Of a stretch of DNA of 11,110 nt, positions 8,070 to 11,110 are shown in pieces. Position numbers and translations under genes: made by a program. The notes under the pieces are model-generated. The model had not been told where the DNA came from and did no database searches. It saw only the letters and a list, made by a program, of their open reading frames with translations. The first letter of the stretch is position 1. Each line of letters opens with the position of its first letter. The stretch comes from Eudoraea sp. (GTDB lineage: Bacteria > Bacteroidota > Bacteroidia > Flavobacteriales > Flavobacteriaceae), in assembly GCA_024642325.1 (NCBI GenBank), contig JAHEBI010000041.1, positions 1-11,110 of the forward strand. Reading direction: 5' to 3'.

Positions 8070-8258
8070 AAATAAATATTACAATTGGTATTATTTATAG
8101 AATTGGATGAATTATAAGCTCGTTTAAGGGCTTCCTTTTAAAAATGTTACCAACATACCTTTCGTTATTAAAATATGCCGGCAGAGTATTCCTTTGCAGC
8201 TTTTTAGGTGCTAACAGGCAAATAACATCAAAATATTCACAATTTATGGAATAATTTA
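8070..8258. other. Intergenic spacer between convergent glnS and SPFH genes
   Basis: AT-rich DNA with no recognisable RNA gene or repeat. The only open frame of note is a 36-codon ATG frame on the plus strand (8144-8254). It lacks a TAnnTTTG box or ribosome site that I can see, and I do not call it a gene. Confidence 0.5.
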
Positions 8259-8292
8259 AAACTCCTGCGAGAATTCTTCAGGACAGGAGTTT
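8259..8292 (-). terminator. Probable terminator of the gltX-SPFH unit, possibly bidirectional
   Basis: A 9-bp perfect inverted repeat (AAACTCCTG 8259-8267, CAGGAGTTT 8284-8292) surrounds a 16-nt loop. TTTAAA on both sides can extend the stem with a one-base bulge. Read on the minus strand, the stem runs into TTTTAAATTATT, a fair U-rich tail, 27 nt after the SPFH stop. On the plus strand the tail is only TTTAAAT, so it may stop glnS transcripts less well. The repeated CAGGA in the loop end (8279-8283) allows a shorter alternative pairing. Confidence 0.6.
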
Positions 8293-8318
8293 AAATAGAA
8301 TCTTGTATTTCCGGAAGC

Positions 8319-9239
8319 TTATTTTTTCGGATTTTGTTTTTTCATGGATTCGCCTATCATATTACTCGCGGTAAATGAGGCTACCATATTATTCAGCATA
8401 TCACTCCCGGCCTGCGGTGAATTGGGCAGTAATATTAAATTGGTTTGCGTAGCCTCACCTATGGATTGAAGAGTATCATAATGCTGGGTTACTACAATAA
8501 GCGCGGAGGCTTCCTGTGAATTTATACCCACTTTATTTAGTACCTCTACGGATTCTTCCAAACCTCTTGCTATTTCCCTTCTTTGATCTGCAATCCCCTG
8601 GCCTTGTAAGCGCTTGCTTTCTGCCTCTGCCTTCGCCTTTTCTACAATAAGGATTCGCGCAGCATCTCCTTCAAACTGAGCAGCTATCTTTTCACGTTCT
8701 GAAGCATTAATTCTATTCATGGCCTCTTTTACCTGTGCATCCGGGTCAATATCAGTTACCAGTGTTTTTATAATATCATATCCGTAGTCGAGCATAGCAT
8801 CCTGTAATTCTGATTTTACCGCAATTGCAATATCATCTTTCTTTACAAAGACATCGTCCAATTTCATTTTTGGGACCTCTGCCCTTACAACGTCAAAAAC
8901 ATACGAAGTAATCTGATCATGTGGATATTCTAATTTGTAGAAAGCTTCATATACTTTTTCTTTGATGACCACATATTGCACTGAAACTTTTAGTTTTACA
9001 AACACATCGTCCAGAGTTTTGGTTTCAACAATTACATCCAATTGTTGAATTTTAAGGCCTAGTTTGGCTGCAATACGGTCTACAAATGGTATTTTCAGCT
9101 GTAATCCTGAATTTCGGATGCTGTGAAATCTTCCAAAACGCTCTATAACTACTGCCGTTTGTTGTTTAACAGTGAAAAATGAGGCTAATAGAATTAATAG
9201 CCCGATAAATAAAACAGGTATTAGAAAGAAATTGCCCAT
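8319..9239 (-). CDS. SPFH/band 7 (stomatin/QmcA-like) membrane protein
   Basis: 306 residues, close to E. coli QmcA and other bacterial stomatin-like proteins. One N-terminal membrane segment (residues about 3-24, FFLIPVLFIGLLILLASFF) is followed by the SPFH/band 7 domain (about 25-195). This includes AVVIERFGRF, GLQLKIPFVDRI, a beta-rich core (VFVKLKVSVQYVV) and RAEVPKMKLDDVF. A charged, Ala/Glu-rich helix at about 170-235 (EREKIAAQFEGDAARI, then KAKAEAESKRLQGQG) should form the oligomerising coiled coil, and a Gly/Asn/Gln-containing tail follows. The Pro of the common PGL motif is Ser here (NSGL). Such proteins form large ring-shaped membrane assemblies and often act with proteases or in membrane-domain organisation; the partner is not evident, since no NfeD or FtsH gene is adjacent. 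It lies 70 bp downstream of gltX on the same strand, with no promoter of its own that I can see, so co-transcription is likely. Confidence 0.9.
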   Translation of the reverse strand: MGNFFLIPVLFIGLLILLASFFTVKQQTAVVIERFGRFHSIRNSGLQLKIPFVDRIAAKLGLKIQQLDVIVETKTLDDVFVKLKVSVQYVVIKEKVYEAFYKLEYPHDQITSYVFDVVRAEVPKMKLDDVFVKKDDIAIAVKSELQDAMLDYGYDIIKTLVTDIDPDAQVKEAMNRINASEREKIAAQFEGDAARILIVEKAKAEAESKRLQGQGIADQRREIARGLEESVEVLNKVGINSQEASALIVVTQHYDTLQSIGEATQTNLILLPNSPQAGSDMLNNMVASFTASNMIGESMKKQNPKK

Positions 9240-9309
9240 AGCATATAAATTAAGTTAGTGAATACAATTTGAGAGACGTATGAGATATGTCGTAATTTTT
9301 GTTCCTTTG

Positions 9310-10833
9310 TTACAATTTATCCAAAGCTAATCTTATTCTTTTTACACTTTCTGCCCGCCCAACCAGCGCCATAATATCAAATAGATGAGGACCTTTTAAG
9401 TCCCCTACCATAACCAATCTTAAGGGCGCCATAACTTGTCCAAAAGTCAACTGCTCGTCCTCAATCCATTTTTTAACTTCTTCTTCAATTACCGAAGAGG
9501 AAAAACCATCTAAAGTTTCCAATAGATTGGCAATCTTAGTTAAAAGGGAAGGCGTATTTTCTTTCCATTGTTTTTTAACCACCTTTTCGTTATAAGTACC
9601 CGGAGTTTGAAAAAAATAATTACCCAGTTCCCAGAATTCACTCACAAAAGAGGCGCGTTCCTTTATCAAAGAAATTACGCTGGCGATATAATCATTATTA
9701 TTTAAAAGACTCTTGTCAAATGCCTTTTCTTTAGCTACTTTTTTCAATAGTATAGGCCGGAATGCGTTTATCAAAATGGAATCCTGTTGCTCCTGCAAAT
9801 AATGATGATTGTACCATTTGGTTTTTTCAGGGTCAAATCGCGCTCCTGATTTATGTACCCGTTCCAGATTGAAGATTTCTATTAGTTCTTCCAGTTTAAA
9901 AAACTCCTGTTCAGTACCCGGGTTCCATCCCAAAAGGGCTAAAAAGTTCACAACAGCTTCAGGAAAATAGCCAGCTTCTTTGTACCCAACAGAATCGCCC
10001 CATGAAAGAGGAAATACAGGGAATCCACCTTTCTCTCCATCACGCTTGCTTAATTTGCCTTTTCCTTCCGGTTTCATAATTAAGGGAAGATGGGCAAATT
10101 CTGGTGCCTGCCACCCAAAAGCATCGTACAATTGATGATGCAAGGCTAATGAAGGCAACCATTCTTCTCCACGAATGACATGGCTTATCTCCATTAAATG
10201 ATCGTCTACAATATTTGCCAGGTGATAAGTGGGCATACCATCACTTTTAAACAGAACTTTGTCGTCTAATGTGTTGGTATCAATTTGAATATTCCCCCGT
10301 ATAATGTCAGTTAAATGCAATACTTCATCCTGTGGCGTATAAAATCGGATTACATAGTTCTCCTCCCGGGCCAGTCTTATTTCCAGTTCTTCCGGGGAGA
10401 GGGATAAGGAATTATCAAGCTTTAAACGATTATGCCAGTTATATATGAAAGTTTTACCCTTTTGTTCATGGTCCTTTCTGTGTGAATCAAGGCTCTCAGC
10501 AGAATCAAAAGCATAATAAGCCTTTCCGTTTTCAATGAGCTGATCTGCATATTTCCGGTAAATTAATTGGCGTTCACTTTGCCTGTAAGGGCCGTAGCCC
10601 GATTCTTTACCAGGACCTTCGTCAAAAAAAATACCGCACCAGTTAAGAGCATCAATGATATATGCTTCCGCACCCTCAACATAACGATTTTGATCCGTAT
10701 CCTCTATTCGGAGGATAAAATCCCCTTTGTTTTGTTTGGCGAACAAATAATTAAAAAGGGCAGTTCTAAGCCCGCCTATATGCAAAGGGCCGGTAGGGCT
10801 GGGCGCAAAACGGACACGTACTTTTTTACTCAT
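9310..10833 (-). CDS. gltX: Glutamyl-tRNA synthetase
   Basis: 507 residues and complete. It charges tRNA-Glu with glutamate in the cytoplasm (class I synthetase). Visible motifs are RFAPSPTGPLHIGGLRTAL, with HIGG at residues 18-21; LRIEDTDQNR at 41-50; GPYRQSER at 81-88; HLANIVDDHLM with VIRGEEWLPS (about 204-228); and KGKLSKRDG, with the KMSKS-type loop at 260-264. A helical anticodon-binding domain fills the C-terminal third. The Cys residues of the zinc-binding insert found in E. coli GluRS are absent: the corresponding stretch reads KAYYAFDSAESL. This places it with the zinc-less GluRS enzymes. The start is ATG 10833, supported by a -7 box 19 bp upstream. A single gltX beside a glnS in the window fits direct charging of tRNA-Gln rather than an obligatory amidotransferase route, though gatCAB elsewhere cannot be excluded. 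Confidence 0.98.
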   Translation of the reverse strand: MSKKVRVRFAPSPTGPLHIGGLRTALFNYLFAKQNKGDFILRIEDTDQNRYVEGAEAYIIDALNWCGIFFDEGPGKESGYGPYRQSERQLIYRKYADQLIENGKAYYAFDSAESLDSHRKDHEQKGKTFIYNWHNRLKLDNSLSLSPEELEIRLAREENYVIRFYTPQDEVLHLTDIIRGNIQIDTNTLDDKVLFKSDGMPTYHLANIVDDHLMEISHVIRGEEWLPSLALHHQLYDAFGWQAPEFAHLPLIMKPEGKGKLSKRDGEKGGFPVFPLSWGDSVGYKEAGYFPEAVVNFLALLGWNPGTEQEFFKLEELIEIFNLERVHKSGARFDPEKTKWYNHHYLQEQQDSILINAFRPILLKKVAKEKAFDKSLLNNNDYIASVISLIKERASFVSEFWELGNYFFQTPGTYNEKVVKKQWKENTPSLLTKIANLLETLDGFSSSVIEEEVKKWIEDEQLTFGQVMAPLRLVMVGDLKGPHLFDIMALVGRAESVKRIRLALDKL

Positions 10834-10851
10834 TCAAATAATGTTAGGCCA

Positions 10852-10859
10852 CAAATATA
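10852..10859 (-). promoter_or_regulatory. Candidate gltX promoter -7 box
   Basis: Read on the minus strand the sequence is TATATTTG, a perfect TAnnTTTG. It ends 18 bases before ATG 10833, so a leader of about 12-14 nt is expected, much like that of glnS. No TTG lies at the expected -33 distance (that stretch reads TTATTTTA), so the promoter is incomplete by consensus. Confidence 0.5.
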
Positions 10860-10886
10860 GTTGTTAAAAAAGCACTATAAAATAAT

Positions 10887-11110
10887 TTATGAACTTGCCT
10901 TTTTCATTTCATCAGGTATTCTGGGGTTCATAATATGAAACCACAGGGGAGGTATAAAAGATAATACCATTGAGGTGGGATAACCAAAGGGCATTTGTGG
11001 TGATATGTCATGATAATCCAATATCTGGTACTTCTTGGAAGATTTATAATGGTGATCACTATGTCTGGTCAGTTCATACAAAATAATGCGGCCCATTACA
11101 TGGTTACTGT
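10887..11110 (-). CDS. AlkB-like alkane 1-monooxygenase (integral-membrane non-haem di-iron), C-terminal 73 residues
   Basis: The frame enters from the right edge without a start and ends at TAA 10887-10889; the internal ATG at 11096 is not the start. The visible residues read SNHVMGRIILYELTRHSDHH onward, containing the His-box HSDHH (11049-11063) in the RHSDHH context typical of AlkB and related hydroxylases. Then comes YQILDYHDISPQMPFGYPTS and the family's closing pattern PPLWFHIMNPRI. Family knowledge: AlkB uses a di-iron centre held by several His motifs in a six-helix membrane protein to hydroxylate terminal C-H groups of alkanes with rubredoxin as electron donor. The other His boxes and the membrane segments lie outside the window. 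The true substrate in this organism is unknown. The gene ends 53 bp before gltX on the same strand, with no clear terminator between them. Confidence 0.85.
   Translation of the reverse strand, partial: SNHVMGRIILYELTRHSDHHYKSSKKYQILDYHDISPQMPFGYPTSMVLSFIPPLWFHIMNPRIPDEMKKASS

Noticed and set aside
8144..8254. A 36-codon ATG frame between glnS and the SPFH gene (MLPTYLSLLKYAGRVF...)
   Set aside because: It is short, has no promoter or ribosome site that I can see, and the sequence is not recognisable. A frame this long is expected by chance in 267 bp.
10567..10860. A 97-codon plus-strand frame antisense to the gltX start
   Set aside because: It covers the HIGH-motif region of gltX on the opposite strand and has no family features.
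10887..11096. A complete 69-residue small protein starting at ATG 11096
   Set aside because: The frame stays open to the window edge, and the upstream residues SNHV continue the AlkB pattern, so this is the end of a larger gene.

Overview
The window looks like chromosome of a member of the Bacteroidota, most likely family Flavobacteriaceae. The evidence is a type IX secretion (T9SS) surface-protein cluster with a PorP/SprF protein and a type B C-terminal sorting domain, signal peptides ending in the common flavobacterial Ala-Gln pattern, two promoter elements of the Bacteroidota TAnnTTTG type, and starts without clear Shine-Dalgarno sequences. I saw no tRNA or rRNA gene, insertion sequence, CRISPR array or integration site.

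Left half (1-6078, all minus strand): a compact three-gene cluster, read right to left. It begins with a 751-residue secreted protein made of Ig-like modules and ending in a type B sorting domain. Next, 8 bp later, is a 670-residue PorP/SprF-family outer-membrane protein fused to an acidic/coiled-coil linker and two SPOR-like modules. Directly abutting it (TAG followed at once by ATG) is a large surface adhesin whose first 600 residues lie here and which runs off the left edge. From what is known of SprB/SprF pairs, the PorP/SprF protein probably serves secretion or surface retention of one or both neighbouring adhesins. The SPOR-like tail suggests that it also reaches the peptidoglycan. A 7-bp hairpin stands directly before the first start codon.

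Middle (6079-8318): a divergent control region of about 290 bp, then glnS (glutaminyl-tRNA synthetase) on the plus strand. Its start is best placed at ATG 6366, because the upstream in-frame TTG at 6345 lies inside the promoter -7 box. glnS converges on the next block across a 267-bp spacer with hairpins that look like terminators.

Right part (8319-11110, minus strand): an AlkB-like alkane 1-monooxygenase, of which only the last 73 residues are visible, then gltX (glutamyl-tRNA synthetase) with its own -7 box, then an SPFH/band 7 membrane protein probably transcribed with gltX. The two related class I synthetases GlnRS and GluRS lie about 1.3 kb apart in convergent orientation. Apart from the surface-protein cluster, this is ordinary housekeeping DNA.
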